Shown here: positions 11,653 through 24,730 of the stretch, piece by piece
Numbering within the stretch: the stretch's first letter is position 1
How the letters are laid out: each line of letters opens with the position of its first letter
Notes under the pieces: model-generated
Told to the model about the DNA's origin: nothing
The model's input: only the letters and a program-made list of their open reading frames with translations
Databases searched by the model: none
Position numbers and translations under genes: made by a program
DNA from: Rhyacophila brunnea
Lineage: Eukaryota > Arthropoda > Insecta > Trichoptera > Rhyacophilidae
Assembly (NCBI GenBank): GCA_022495005.1
Contig: JAGYXB010000070.1
Location: 248,001-312,000 of the forward strand
Length of the DNA: 64,000 nucleotides
Reading direction: 5' to 3'

Positions 11653-11964
11653 CAGTGGGTCTATTCTATGCTTATCGACCGCTAAAGTGATAAAGTGATA
11701 AATATTATCAAACTTAGGGTAGGTTTGTATCAAAATATTAGCACTTATTGTAACAATTACACGAAGTTGGTTTTTATTGTTGCAATAAGTGCTATATTTT
11801 AACAGCACCTATCTTGTTGCTGTTAAAATATCGCACTTATTGCAACAATAAAAACCAGCTTCGTGTAATTGTTACAATAAGTGCTAATATTTTGATACAA
11901 ACCTACCCTAAGTTTGATACTATTTATCAAGTTAGTGTTCGATAGGTATAGAATAGACCCACAG
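11653..11964. mobile_element. Foldback MITE, family F1 (copy 2)
   Basis: 312 bp, almost a complete hairpin. Arms start CAGTGGGTCTATTCTATGC on the left and end ATAGAATAGACCCACAG on the right. The inner parts (TTAGGGTAGGTTTGTATC, GTAACAATTACACGAAG) recur as near-perfect complements around a short loop near 11810 (CAGCACCTATCTTGTTGCTG). This is the best preserved copy of the family here. Confidence 0.8.
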
Positions 11965-14900
11965 ATGTGAATTATTAATTATTATGTATTGTCTTTTTTC
12001 ACTGAATATATTGTACATAATATTATACTATATTGTAAGTTTGACATACATAGCTATTCAACTGTGTTTTACCTTTTCTGATTTATCTAACAGTTTTAAA
12101 TGTATCTAGATTTAGAGTTTATGGCAAAAAATAATGATCTGCAATATTTAAAAAAAAATGTTTTTCTAAAACAATTACAATTATTAATAATCACGACACC
12201 AAATTATTGGTGTTATTGTAGTGTTTTTAATAAAAAATATGAAATGATTTTGCTAGTTTTTTTTTATGATAATATTGTCTAAGCAAAATAAGTTAGTATC
12301 TATACTTATGACAATATCAATTAGGTATTCACGTGGTCGTATATAGTTAATTAGCCGACATAATTTATTTTCATCATTACCTTTGCTAAATCGATTTTTG
12401 GTCTAATCAATCTACAGTATTAATTAGTATAAACCAAATAAAAACACATGGAACATAGAACACTGTGAAGTCACTTATGTATACATTGATGCAGGTATGC
12501 AAAAGAATTGTATTTTTTTCTCAAAATAATTTTATGGCGATACCATTTCGATACGATTGTCGGCGCGTTGGCGTATCAACCTGTCAGGCCGCGCGTGTTT
12601 AAACATTTGTTTATAACTTTAACAAATTATAATTTATATTGAATAGGTGATACTAAACGATGATGGTTATGTTAATATTATAATAAACGGCTGAAATCAA
12701 ACTTCCCACGGCGATACGAGAATTTTAACTCGCTATACCCGGAATAATGTTATCGGTGCGTTTTATTTATTCACCTGTGACTTTTATTCACCTTTTTATT
12801 ATCAAAATTTGATAATGAGTGAATGCTAATAATACTATGGCCGGATATCTATGCACTTCCTATGTAAGTCCTAGTAGTTTTAGTTATTGTCAGCACTTAC
12901 AATATATTCTTTTTTATTCTACTATTTAAAAAAATATATATTTATTGAAACTCATTTCTTCAAGATATTTTATAACTCGTTGGTCTTTCTCAATACTATT
13001 TTGTCTTATGAACATTATCGTTTAGTTAGAGTTTCATAGTAAGTAATAACCTACAGACTTTATATAAGTTATATTGCTACAAAAAATAGGTACCTACCGA
13101 ACTAATTTTTAGCATTTTATTTTAATTTATGTGATACTCATGTCACCATTAGCTTCAATTATTCAGAATTTACTGTTATATGTGTAGAACTTGTAAAAAT
13201 GTAACTGATTTTCAACAGGCTTCTTTGAAAGATTATTCATTATTGAGCCATTCACTCAATCCACGAAGTCCATGCCCTGAATATATTCACAAATTGTAAT
13301 TGGAAAAAGTAAGATGTGAATTTAACATAACCCCAATATTTAGACCTGAGATATAGATTTGTACCACGTGCTAACTAACTAAAGAAAAAATTACAATGTA
13401 TATAAACTAACAGTAGATTCTTACTATAGTTATCTTACATTGTACATATTTTATTAAAAACTTTGAGTATCTACTAACTAAAGAGAAACCCGCCCAAAAA
13501 ATCTCTATGAGTTTCCATTGATTACGCAAACCTTTTTGAAGAGGAAAACGAAACTCAAGACAATTGATTGATTGAAATGTTAGTGTAATTTGTTGCAGCT
13601 ACAATACAGCATGTTCGTTGCTTTGAATACATGATTTATGCTTTGTTCGTTCTGACGTCACGCCACATTAAGTTTATTTGCATATTTCCTGACTTATAAA
13701 CGTCCAAACTGGTTGTACTGAGATGAGTAAGTATCTTTTGAACAGTGTATCAAATGAATTACATTGATTAATAATTGTATTTTATTTTAACTGCATTTAA
13801 TAAACCATGCACTTATGGCGCTGTCATTCCGAGATATCAGACATTATAAATACGTACGATTCTATGTTTGCTTACTTTATATTATTATTATCTTTATTTA
13901 TTTTACTATTATATCTCGTCAACAATAAAATACCCGAATAGAAGCTATTTGGCAGGAAAATAATAAATAAGTATATATAACATCACAGCTCCATTTTTCG
14001 TCGACGAGGAAAAAATACTGCCAAGTCTACTAAGATAATTATAAAATAAATAAATACTTTTAAAATAATATACGATAGCATCTTTATTTTAGAAATAGTG
14101 TGCTTTTTAGAGCAACCAAGAAAAAAATACTGGAAAATATCTGACCGTTGAGTTTAGTTATCAAAAAATCTAAAACTTTTCATATTAGCCGCAATATGAA
14201 AAGACGATTTTTCCAAGTTAGTGAAAAAGCCTCTGGCAATAAAAAGGTTAGCAATGCTGAGCCAGACTATAACCACAACAAAATATCCTTGCAATAGTCT
14301 GATTCTATGCTTTCGAAATGATTAGATTTGTGCTAGATGGGTATTTTATTTTTATATATTTGTTGAAGACCGGTTTCGTCCGTTAAAACATTTCCCGATA
14401 GGTTGCTATATAATATTTTAACAGATGAAACCGGCATTGGTTAATTGTTAGAATTTAAATTAGTAATAATAAAAATATCAAATTTAATCTAAATCATCAA
14501 GGATTAAAAATGATTAATAATGTTGGAACATGAATGCAAAATATTTTATTCATTATATTTGATTAAAGTACCTGGCCACGTACGAGGTCGCTTCGTTTAT
14601 CGATAGATATAAACTTATCTTAATTAATAATTACATTTTCCAATACCGAAATAGCTGTATTTATACAAATATGTGAAAATGAAAATTATTCTGACGGCAA
14701 TAAAAGTCAAACAAAAGAACACCAAATTAAAATATTCAAACTTTATCTAAAGCTGTTCTAGAAATTTAAAAATGGAAGGAATATGCAAACATACCTACTT
14801 TGTATTTGATATAATAAATACCTAGGTCCTAGATAGACTATTAAACAAGGGACTATGATGTCATTTTAATTCAATTGCATTTGAAATTGCATTATGATAA

Positions 14901-17900
14901 CTTTAAGACAGCAGATAAATAAAAAATCAATCCATTGGTTAATTAAACGAGTCGGAAATCTTGACCGCAATACATATTAATTGTAATTAAAAATTGAAAG
15001 CGATTTTGTTCTTCATTGTTCTATTTGCGATGAACTTGTAGCAGTGGTACAAAACGTCAGAATAGTAGTAGTAGAATAGTAAATCAAATAAAATAAAAAT
15101 ATTATCGACTATCTCGGTAATGCAACATGACTCGGATAATATAATAAGTAGGTAACATTGCTTTTCATAAATATGTTGTAAAATATTTTATTATAAAGCC
15201 TTTTTCTGTTGTATTATTGCAAAAATCTCTCTTCTGAAAATTTCTTGTTTTAAAAACTAGTGAAATAGACAATAAATTGTCTCGATATGTTATAATAATG
15301 AACGAGACATTAAAAATCTTCTTTCTTACATTATAAATGGCCATTGTTTTTTAAACTGATAATCTAAATTAAACGCTTATTTCAAAATTAGTGGTAAGTT
15401 AAATAATTACAATCCTTTTCTATAAACATACTTTTATGTGGAATTTTTGGTACTCGTTTTCTCAACGAAGATATTATGCTTATAAAAAAGGATCACGTAT
15501 AAATCCAGGTAAATAATAATTGTTAAAATATGGACTGCCTAGTTGTATTATAATGGTTATATTATAAGTAAATCGCCATTATTTCTTCTCCAAAACTGTG
15601 GATGCTGTAGTTAATGTGAAAGTATCTTAGCAGACTTTTAGATGATAATTGGTTAACTCAAAACATCAGATACGTCCAAAAGACTAAGTGAAATTCCAAC
15701 CCGCAATACATGGGTTGGAAATCGAATTAATACAAGAATTATATATAATAATATCATGTATACAACACATATTAATAAAAGTGTGTAAATTGTAGATATG
15801 TAGATACATACATAGTATGTCGTCTGAAACATTTGATTGTTACGGAGCTTCTATTTTTAAAACAACTGAAGCATTTTTTATACGACGCCCATGGGAAGTC
15901 CTAGCCTGCGTATCCAATGCGTCTTCCTACATTTCCACGCTCAATAATTGAACGACTTTATACCTGTGTCAAATATATTTTGACAAACGACATACTCAAT
16001 ATGGTCCAGCACCCAGGAGTGGTCTATGAGTTAGGTAAGCTGCCGGAGAGGAGATATTTTGTGTGGGTGATATGAAGTTTTGTATTGAGTTTGATATTGA
16101 GTTGGGCGCGCGTGGGTCCATGCGCGGTCCATGAGGCTAGGCGCGACTCGCCAGCTACCACAGCAAATATCTTACCATATTGTGGTGTCTATTTACACCA
16201 GTTATTTTTAACCTTTTTTGTTCGTGGAAGCCTAGGAGCGTTTTGTATAATCTTGGAAAAACCCTACCTGGATACATATAGATTTGGAGGGTAATCACTA
16301 ATCAGTAAGTAATGTCATACCCAAGTAGAATTCTGCACAAAATGAAACTGAAATTGCTGCCCCTTACTATATGTAGCCTCAAATTTTATGTAAACAAATT
16401 CATTACCTTCTGCATTTTATTATCTCGACAATATATACATAGAAACGAATTTCATTGCAGTTGTGTTTCACACATATCAGCCATGATCTATTCTGGGTCA
16501 GAATCGTTTCCTCCTGTCAAGCCCATCAGGCACCATTAGTGAAGGGTGCAAGACTAGTGAATGCGCTCCTCAAAGATATATACATTTTCAGTGTCATGCT
16601 ATGTATTTTGTTTCCGAAATTTTATTTTTCTGTATAAAATTGTACTTTTTACGATATATATTATCTTCTCTCTGGTGGTGGTGAGGGTAATATTTGTTAT
16701 ATTGTAAATCTCATGATGTGAACGTCTTGAATTTAAATTTTTAATGTCCATAATTTTTGTTCTCTTTAATAAATAAATAAACAATAAATATACAAATATT
16801 TAAAGAGTGTTAGTGTCATATGCAAAAATTTTATCATCTCTACGGAACCTACTCTCAAAAATGTTATTATTCGCATTTCTTCCTTAATTTTCCACTCCCT
16901 TATAATGTGTATCATCAATAGCATACGGCTTACTGGCGGTAGACAATAAATTGAATGATAATTAATTATTCTACCCAATGCAAAAAATAAGATATTAATT
17001 TTTTAAACATAGCAACGGAAATCTTCTATCAATCATATTTTTAAAAATACATTTTCAGTGTAATATGTAAGTATACCCCATTTATTAACTTGATAACATG
17101 TTATATTTTTCAATATAGTTGAAAATATAATTGTATATTATTATTTCAATAGTTATTAATATTACAATATAGCTTTAATTATAGTATATATCATTCAAAA
17201 TCATTGTGATACTTAATAGGTAGCCAGGCATTTACATGTCCAAAATTTAAACCAGTTTAAATGAGCCACCTGGGTAGATGATATTCATTTTTTTATATTG
17301 GGCATATCGTTCTGACTTTGTTAAAAGTGCAAATCATTCTGATAACAATAAAAAGGCTAATTTTTAACATCGCTCTGTAACCAATACGCACGCCTAACTG
17401 TACTTAGATCAGATATCAACTGAAATATTTCCCTTTGTAATATTAAATGTCAATTAATTCTGATACATATTCGTGTTTTCGCAGAGAATAAAAAATATTA
17501 TGAATAGTTTAAGTTTTATTTTTCAAATATCAGTAGAAGTTCTCAATATAATCATTCATATTTATAATATTATAAAATACTTCATATTTTAAATATTAAC
17601 TTGATGAAATATTATTATATAATATATATGTTTTAATTAGAATAGAATACCCAACGTTAACAGAAATTTACCCTTTGACATTCACGATCTACAAAATTGG
17701 CGAAATACAATTTTCCTAATAGCACCCAATTAGTGCATACTTCACATGAAGTGTGTCAAAACTTTATTTTTTACTGAAAGGATTCAAACCATTTTCATTT
17801 TATATAAAGTTGAAATCGACTTTAAAATTCAATTAGTGTTTTTATTTTTAGATACATACTTGGGAATATAAATATAATAAAAATATAATCGTAACACAAA

Positions 17901-18579
17901 AAATCACTACGTACGCATTTCATAATATATAAAAAAGGATTTTTCCTTCCTTAATATTTTATGTCTAAATGGGTAGTATAATAATCTCTACTTGATTGAA
18001 TTGTAGAAGTATCAATATTCGGCTTTATATCAAACCAATATGCCGTGTAAATGTTTCTATACAATTTATTGACAGCTAAATTGTGACAAGAGTTTTTTTT
18101 TTATCTAGGAAATGTTTTGCGAGTGTTGAAAATGCATTTCGTCTCGCCTACTTAAAAATTCTACAGACAATTTGTCTCGTGCACAATTTTGAATCGCAAC
18201 AAATCAGGCTACTTGTTAAGAACTAATGATATTCTGGTTAGGCTTTTAGGGTTTTTTTATTGTAAACATTTTTATTTATTTTTTCATTTAATGCTGGCTC
18301 ACAATTACCTTTGTAATGCCGACAATCTATCTTAGTGAAAAAATTATGTATTTTGTCATCATTACCAGAATCTTTTTTATTAAAAAAAAAAAAAAAGAAT
18401 AATTATTCCAGAAATATAGATTCATATATTAAATTCACATTCTAAAAATTTTAACCGGTGTCATGATCATCAATGTGTTACTAGATTTTCGTTTTACAAT
18501 ACCTTCTAAATCAAACATTTTAATGATCACATAATATTACGACTGTAAAGTTTAATACCTACCTTTGACATATCCCCCA
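11965..18579. other. Long intron-like stretch, little recognisable
   Basis: I see no gene. A 65-bp hairpin at 14370-14434 is listed separately. A somewhat GC-richer block at about 12540-12600 and one at 16000-16170 carry no motif I recognise. Short frames between 16085 and 16978 overlap each other on both strands and look like chance. Confidence 0.4.
14370..14434. repeat. Short hairpin with CCGGTTTC ends
   Basis: CCGGTTTCGTCCGTTAAAA at the left is answered by TTTTAACAGATGAAACCGG at the right, 18 of 21 positions pairing across the arms. The end motif recurs alone at about 46242 (CCGGTTTCGTCCG) and in altered form near 37722. It could be a miniature element or a strong transcript hairpin. Confidence 0.5.
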
Positions 18580-18890
18580 TTCAGTTTGACCATATGGACA
18601 CCACGCGTCTTCTCATGTCATGCCAGCATACGTAGCTCCGCCGTATACATTATGTGTACTTATAGGATTTAGCGGCCTTCCATGACGCCGGAATCCGGTT
18701 TACTTGAAAAACAGACAAGCTATATGAAAATTCTCTTAATGCATAACGAAACCAGGTTCAATGTCACCTCTTTACTCTCTGTGTGATGAAAAACAGTTTG
18801 GTCCGCTCTTTTATCTCCTCATTACTCCCAAAGTTAGTATACGGTTGATTTGAGTCTTCGTAATATGCCATAACTTGCTAACATAGAACC
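18580..18890 (-). mobile_element. LINE relic, family 1 (internally deleted copy)
   Basis: Colinear with 44810-45130 on the minus strand. Shared blocks include CATATGGACACCACGCG, CCGGAATCCGGT followed by CTTGAAGAACAG-like sequence, TCTTTTATCTCCTC, and GTATACGGTTG followed by GAGTCTTCGTAA. About 60-80 bp of the relative are missing here. It derives from the C-terminus of a LINE reverse transcriptase and has no open frame. Confidence 0.75.
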
Positions 18891-21739
18891 ATACATAATT
18901 TGCCAATATACATGTATTCATTTATTTGAAATTCAACGTATGTTCACATTTGCAAATATAGATATCAAATTAAATCTAGTATGGAATATCCACATCATAC
19001 AATCTGGGTGATTTAATCCTAACAACATACTTCCAATTGAAACCGTTGAAATTGTCTTTTAAATCAGACTTGCGTGTTTTGTATGACATAGGAAAATGAT
19101 TGTAAATATTTTTTATACACTGTTTATTTGTTTATGAGCAGATGTATGTTAGTGTGGGTGTCTACTTGTTCAGTCATTATCATAATCATCAGCTTGGTTC
19201 GATCTACTTCTGGACTAATGCCTTCCTCAACTTAAATAAATACCTCTCCGCCTTAACTTATTAAACTCGCCACCTCCCAAACCAAAAATTTATTTATTTA
19301 TGCCTTCGTTACAATATGAACTAGGACTTAATAAATGGGTTTTATTTGTTTATGTTTTAATTGTCATATGTCCTGCATGTAATATATATGAATATACCAC
19401 TATTTTTCATATATATACAGTAGCCGAGATATTGTCTATTTTTGACTTTTCTCATTGTTGTCATAGCCAGTGATATCACATGCATTCTCCAAACCCAGAA
19501 TACTTGCATTGAAATATTATATGACATACAACATGTGACAATGTAATGTAATTATATAACTTGTCCTTCGGCTTCACCATCATAATACCTACAACAAGAA
19601 CAATACGTCGAGAGGCGGTTATGCTCTTGACAGGCTCTATTCAATATTTAATATGTGCAATTATCAACTACTATTATGTCTCTTACGGGGTATGTCGTAA
19701 TACAAAGTATCTTAAAGTGAATTGTGTCAAATTTATCTTAAACACTAGCTCTACATGAAATTCCGGTATTATTAATAACACATTGTAAATTATGTTAGCC
19801 TTGTAAATTTAAACAATACATAAATCCTAATATTAATGATAAAATTGAAATAATAATATCACTATCTCACGATATTTATAGGTAACCATACTGAACACAT
19901 TGTACTACCTACTACTAATTAATTTTTTTCAAAAGAGACGAACCGCCCTACAACCATGTCGATGGCATGGTAAAAGTAACCGCGTTTTTAACTCGTTCAA
20001 ATCTACTCCAGACTTAGTTTTTAGATTAGTAAAGAGATAAATTCTCTTTTATAATCTAGTTACGTACTTAACTTAGTTATTTATAATTTATAGCCAATAG
20101 ACATAGTATTGAAGCCACAAATAGATTTTAGTTAAACTGTAGTAATTTATACTGATTAAATTAATGTTTACGTTTTAGAACTCTATTAAAGTTTAATATG
20201 ATGTAAATTACCCCTTTCGCTCCTAATAAGAGCATTATATAAGAAGACTTATTATGAAAAATTAATTAATACAGATATTTATAGTAATATTTTTTTTAAT
20301 TCAATATTATATATTGAAGATATGAATAATAATTGAAATTCCTTATTCAAAAATAATCAATTAATTTCCTAGCTTTTCCAAAAACATTAGTAGAATCGTT
20401 GTGAAATACTAAAACTACATAAATTGTATATGTTGTATCAGTTGACAACGTCTCATTGAATCGGATAAAATAAGTCCTCATCATTCTGTACGATATACTT
20501 ATTACAATATTGTATTTTATTTTAATTAATATAATGTCTTTCTATCTAGAATTAACATTAAATACCATTTAAATATATACCACTTGCTGAGAAATAAAAT
20601 CTTATATTAATATATAGGTATTATAGCTATGTAAGTAAAAGAAAAATATGTTACTATTATTTATTATTGCTGCTTTGTAGGTAGATTAGGTAACATATAA
20701 GTCAAAAGTCGTCGGTGGTTATACCTTATTTAGCAGGAATTAACTTTCCATCAATCAACTTGTATTCTCGATCACAGTGACCTCTGAATTGACAGTTTTT
20801 GAAAGAGTATCGATAAAAAAAGTTATTGACCCCGCTCAAAAAAATCAGGCGGTTGATTAATTATACAGCAGTTTAATTATCTCACCTGCCTACGGATTGT
20901 AATTCACCAAATCATAAACCCAAATGTACACGCGTATTTTACATACAATCAATGCCCATTTCAATCAGTCCGACTGTTCGATATTTTCTAAAGGAAATAT
21001 ATGATTGATGAATGAATAGGGCTTAATTAGTATTTTTATCTACAACGTTTGGTTTCGCGATGAACAGCTCTGTCAAGATTCATGTTTCAATCGTGTTTGC
21101 TTACAAATGATAAATTTAATATATTTCTAATTTTTCCTACAATTCAATTCGTGGTACCTTTATCGAACGGATGTTTGAATCTGTTCGAATTTAAAAATAT
21201 TTTTAACGTAGATTATTTACCTAAGTTCAACCTAATTAAATATACTTTTTTATATATAAAATTCGTCTTAGTACTAATAAATACAAACACTTATTTACAT
21301 TGCTACGTTATTTTTTTTAATATATTACTTACATAAATGTACTTATATTTTAATTCAATTAGTTACTAAGAGTTTTCTGTTAAAAGCCACTTTGACATCA
21401 CTTAGTCAATTCCATACTTATATTTTAAATATTTTATGATTTTCAGCATTTTACGTAGACATAGGTTATATGAGTAGACAAAAAAATAAAAACCTCTGTT
21501 ACGAAAGAGTAGGTACTTTAATAGTATTAACTGTCAATTCTTAGTGGAAATGCATTGTATTTACTAAAATAAAATACAACACATTATTATACTTTTTCCA
21601 CATAATTTAACAATGATCAAGCTCGCTTTCATTTGCTTAAATAGGCAATTCTCAACTGATGATCCTGAAACCTGTCCTGATTCTTATTATATTATGGAAT
21701 AAGTATTACAATATATTTGAATTAATATAATCATCATTT
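18891..21739. other. AT-rich non-coding stretch
   Basis: No gene, RNA or defined element recognised. Frames at 19561-19758 and 21082-21336 are low-complexity, hydrophobic translations of AT-rich DNA without motifs. Confidence 0.4.
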
Positions 21740-22010
21740 ATCATTTATAGCACTACAACCCTTGGCGGGTATTGGCCTTCTTCAAAAACTTACTCCATCC
21801 CGAACAATCTTGTAGCACAGTTCAGCCACCTCAATTTCGGCCATCCGGGTCTTCTCTTACCCTCGGGGGTTGCGTACATAGCCTGTCTTGCTGGTATATC
21901 TTCCTGCATTCTGTGCACGTGACCGATCCAGCGTAGTCTCTGCATTTTCGTAGGCCACGTGATCTTTTCAATCCCATAAAGTTTGTACAGCTCCAGTGTT
22001 TCTAAAACTT
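21740..22010 (-). mobile_element. LINE 3' end, family 2 (better copy)
   Basis: Minus-strand translation from about 22005 gives ELYKLYGIEKITWPTKMQR, LRWIGHVHRMQEDIPARQ, then YATPEGKRRPGWPKLRWLN, a classic LINE C-terminus, ending in a stop after LFGME. The 3' end is GGGTTGTAGTGC followed by a short repeat of ATGATAA units (plus-strand 21732-21752), the simple-repeat tail typical of several LINE clades. It matches 2290-2690 over its whole length apart from the insert there. Severely 5'-truncated. Confidence 0.85.
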
Positions 22011-23869
22011 TAAAACAATAGGTATTACATGTTATTTATGTATTATGTGATTGTTTCATTCATATTTAATCAAATTAACTTGATATTATCGTATGTTATA
22101 ATCGTGATTTTTAATATGTGTATGCTACATTAATTATACACAAATATTTATAGATCTCATCAAGTTTTATTAAACACATTTTTTGTGATGACACCAACAC
22201 CATTTTTTTATTGAACTTGCCTGCCTATCAGGCATATTAATTTATCATATTTGTATCATACAAAACTTTTATGTGGGATTCAATTACATTGACGTCGGAA
22301 CAAGCCGGATTTCAACAAAATGGTTTTTAACAAGCGACGAAATAATAATGTAATTTCACGTTTTAATAAAGACCTTGCTAACATCATACAACCGGTTAGT
22401 AATAGAATAATATATCGCAATTCGTGTGTGAAGAGGTAGTATCGTCTTTGGAGAGTAAAGTACCAAAACACCCCGATTTATTTCAATTTTATACTTTGTG
22501 CGATTTTGAGACAAGCACTCTTCGATAAAAAACAAAACAACCAACGCCTTCCAAATCGTTATGGCAGCTCGCGTTAGTACCCGAATCTTTTTTCAGAAAT
22601 CGACAGCGAATAACGCCCAGAATTATATCTACCCATGTAATCCATAATTAAATGGACATTTATTTAATTATGCAAGCCGCATATTTTAATAGTAGCATGG
22701 GAAAGTTCAACTGCAGTCCTATCCTTCCTTCTGTAATTATGTTCCCGTGCAGTGTAAACATCCATAAAATAAAAACGTCCGGTAAGATATCAACCTTATA
22801 TTCATTCTCATACATTATTTCACTCCTTGAAATTAAATCACAACTCGTAGTTCTCGGTCGTTCATTGGAAGGTAAACAGAAATCGATAGGTTAAAGTACA
22901 ATAACCTTACGATATAATGCAATTATACTAATAATTTATTGTTTTCTACGTCAAATAGTTTATAATTGCGAATTCACTAATATACAAAGAATTTAGACGT
23001 GATTGAAATTATTTATTATTTACCCTAAACCGATAACTATCTCGCAAATATATTCCGAGTCTGCCGCTTTCCCTACGCCCTATGGACGGATATAACCGAT
23101 ATCCATCATATATGTGCGTCCGTACAATACGTAGGTATTTAATTAGTCCCTCTTGTGCGGTATTTTTTTCCTGTTCACTGGAAATATACTGTTTTTTTAC
23201 AACTGTCTTTTCCTAAAAAAAAAAAAAAAACTTTCTCCTATGTAGATGCTATACCAACCCATGAATTTTACACCTGTCGGCTGTTGGTATGAGAGTGAAT
23301 CTAAAAATAGGCTACTAAAAAAAAGCTGTTGATAAAAAATACACCATTTTTGCTCACAAGTGATAAGTATTTGCTCTAGACCAGACATACACACATCAAA
23401 ATATAACATATAGTTTTTCATGATTCATTAAATTAGCTGAAAAATCTTTCACATTGCAGATTCATTTGTGGGAAAGTTCACAACTATCTCCCAAGCTTAA
23501 AAATAAGTTTTTTTCGCAATGTACCTACTTACAATCGTTATTTAAATGGACAATCGCGTACATCCCAAATAAAATCCAAAACATTTCATCAAAAATAGGT
23601 CGCTACCAGCGCTTGAAATGGAAAATTTGATAATTTTCCGAATGAAAGTGTTTTTTTGTTATTAATACTCGTATTACAATGCGTTTCGTATTGAAATTTA
23701 CGAAATGATATTAGAATGTACCTAAATTAATTACTTAAATTATTTTCTTCATAACTCTCGAGCCAGAACGCAATTTATAAATTTTCCACGAATCAGAGCT
23801 TCGTTCCAGTCCGCTCCGGTACATTTCGACCCTTGGTCGCTACTTTCTTTTATGGAATAATATGAAATG
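22011..23869. other. AT-rich non-coding stretch
   Basis: Nothing identified. The overlapping frames at 22280-22544 and 22652-22894 carry no family motif. A poly-A run at 23214-23230 is simple sequence. Confidence 0.4.
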
Positions 23870-24120
23870 CGGCTTCTTGTTCTTCTTTTTCCTTTTTCAT
23901 CCTGTCACGTCCCAGCATTGAGGCATAGGGCAAGCACAAGTTCGAGCCACTTCCCTCGGTCCATCACCAATTCTCGCGCCTCCCGCCATGCCAAACCTGC
24001 AGCAGGGTGAGGGAAGGCCGGCCACGATGACGGAACCCTTAAGGCTATGCCACAAAAGTACGAAGTGTCACACTCGCTGGCGGCATCCGGAACACATGCC
24101 CCAAATACTGCTAATGTAGA
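23870..24120 (-). mobile_element. LINE 3' end, family 3 (copy 1)
   Basis: On the minus strand a frame reads AWREARELVMDRGKWLELV followed by LALCLNAGT and a stop at about 23921. The W ... D-W ... A ... GT-stop pattern is the usual end of many LINE polyproteins. Downstream comes a purine-rich tail (AAAAAGGAAAAAGAAGAAC). Upstream sequence (GGCATAGCC, then CACCCTGCTGCAGG) matches 28300-28620. Only the 3' end remains. Confidence 0.75.
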
Positions 24121-24730
24121 TAATTTTTTCTATAACTACTAATTCATTCATACTCAAAAATCTCTAGAATCGCTTTCACGTGTTGTAATCCATGAAGGTC
24201 GTACAGCTTCTTCTATGTAGGCAGTGCAATATTTTTGATTTTAAATATATTCCACAAATCACATCAATAGCAATGGCCGATAAAAATATATACGTAAATA
24301 TCAAACGCTAGAGCTACATACTTATGACTTATTAGGAATGAAAAAAGTGGTATTGTAAAGGTATTTTTTTATTTATCGATTTGGCATTATCGTTGTTGTG
24401 ATTCAGCATAATTTGTAGTTTATTATATTGTAAGTACCTATGTTTAGTTCTTTGGGTTTAATTTTTAATGTACTTGACCTCAACAGCTGACATGCAGGGT
24501 CATAATTACAATGCGGATGCTGTAGGATATTTTTTCCACATACAACTGAAAGCCCCCCATTAGTTTCATTACCTGTAATATTTGACATTGTTTTCTTTAT
24601 GGGATATGTATGTTAATATATTATGTTTTTTAAAAATTTCTTAAATTTTAAATATTTATTATGTAATACTTTGTCGAAAAGTTGTTAGATGATTAATGAT
24701 AATAAACTGTATATTATCATGAGTACATAC

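Noticed and set aside
15890..16290. GC-richer stretch with several short frames
   Set aside because: No splice-bounded exon, repeat partner or protein motif was recognisable.
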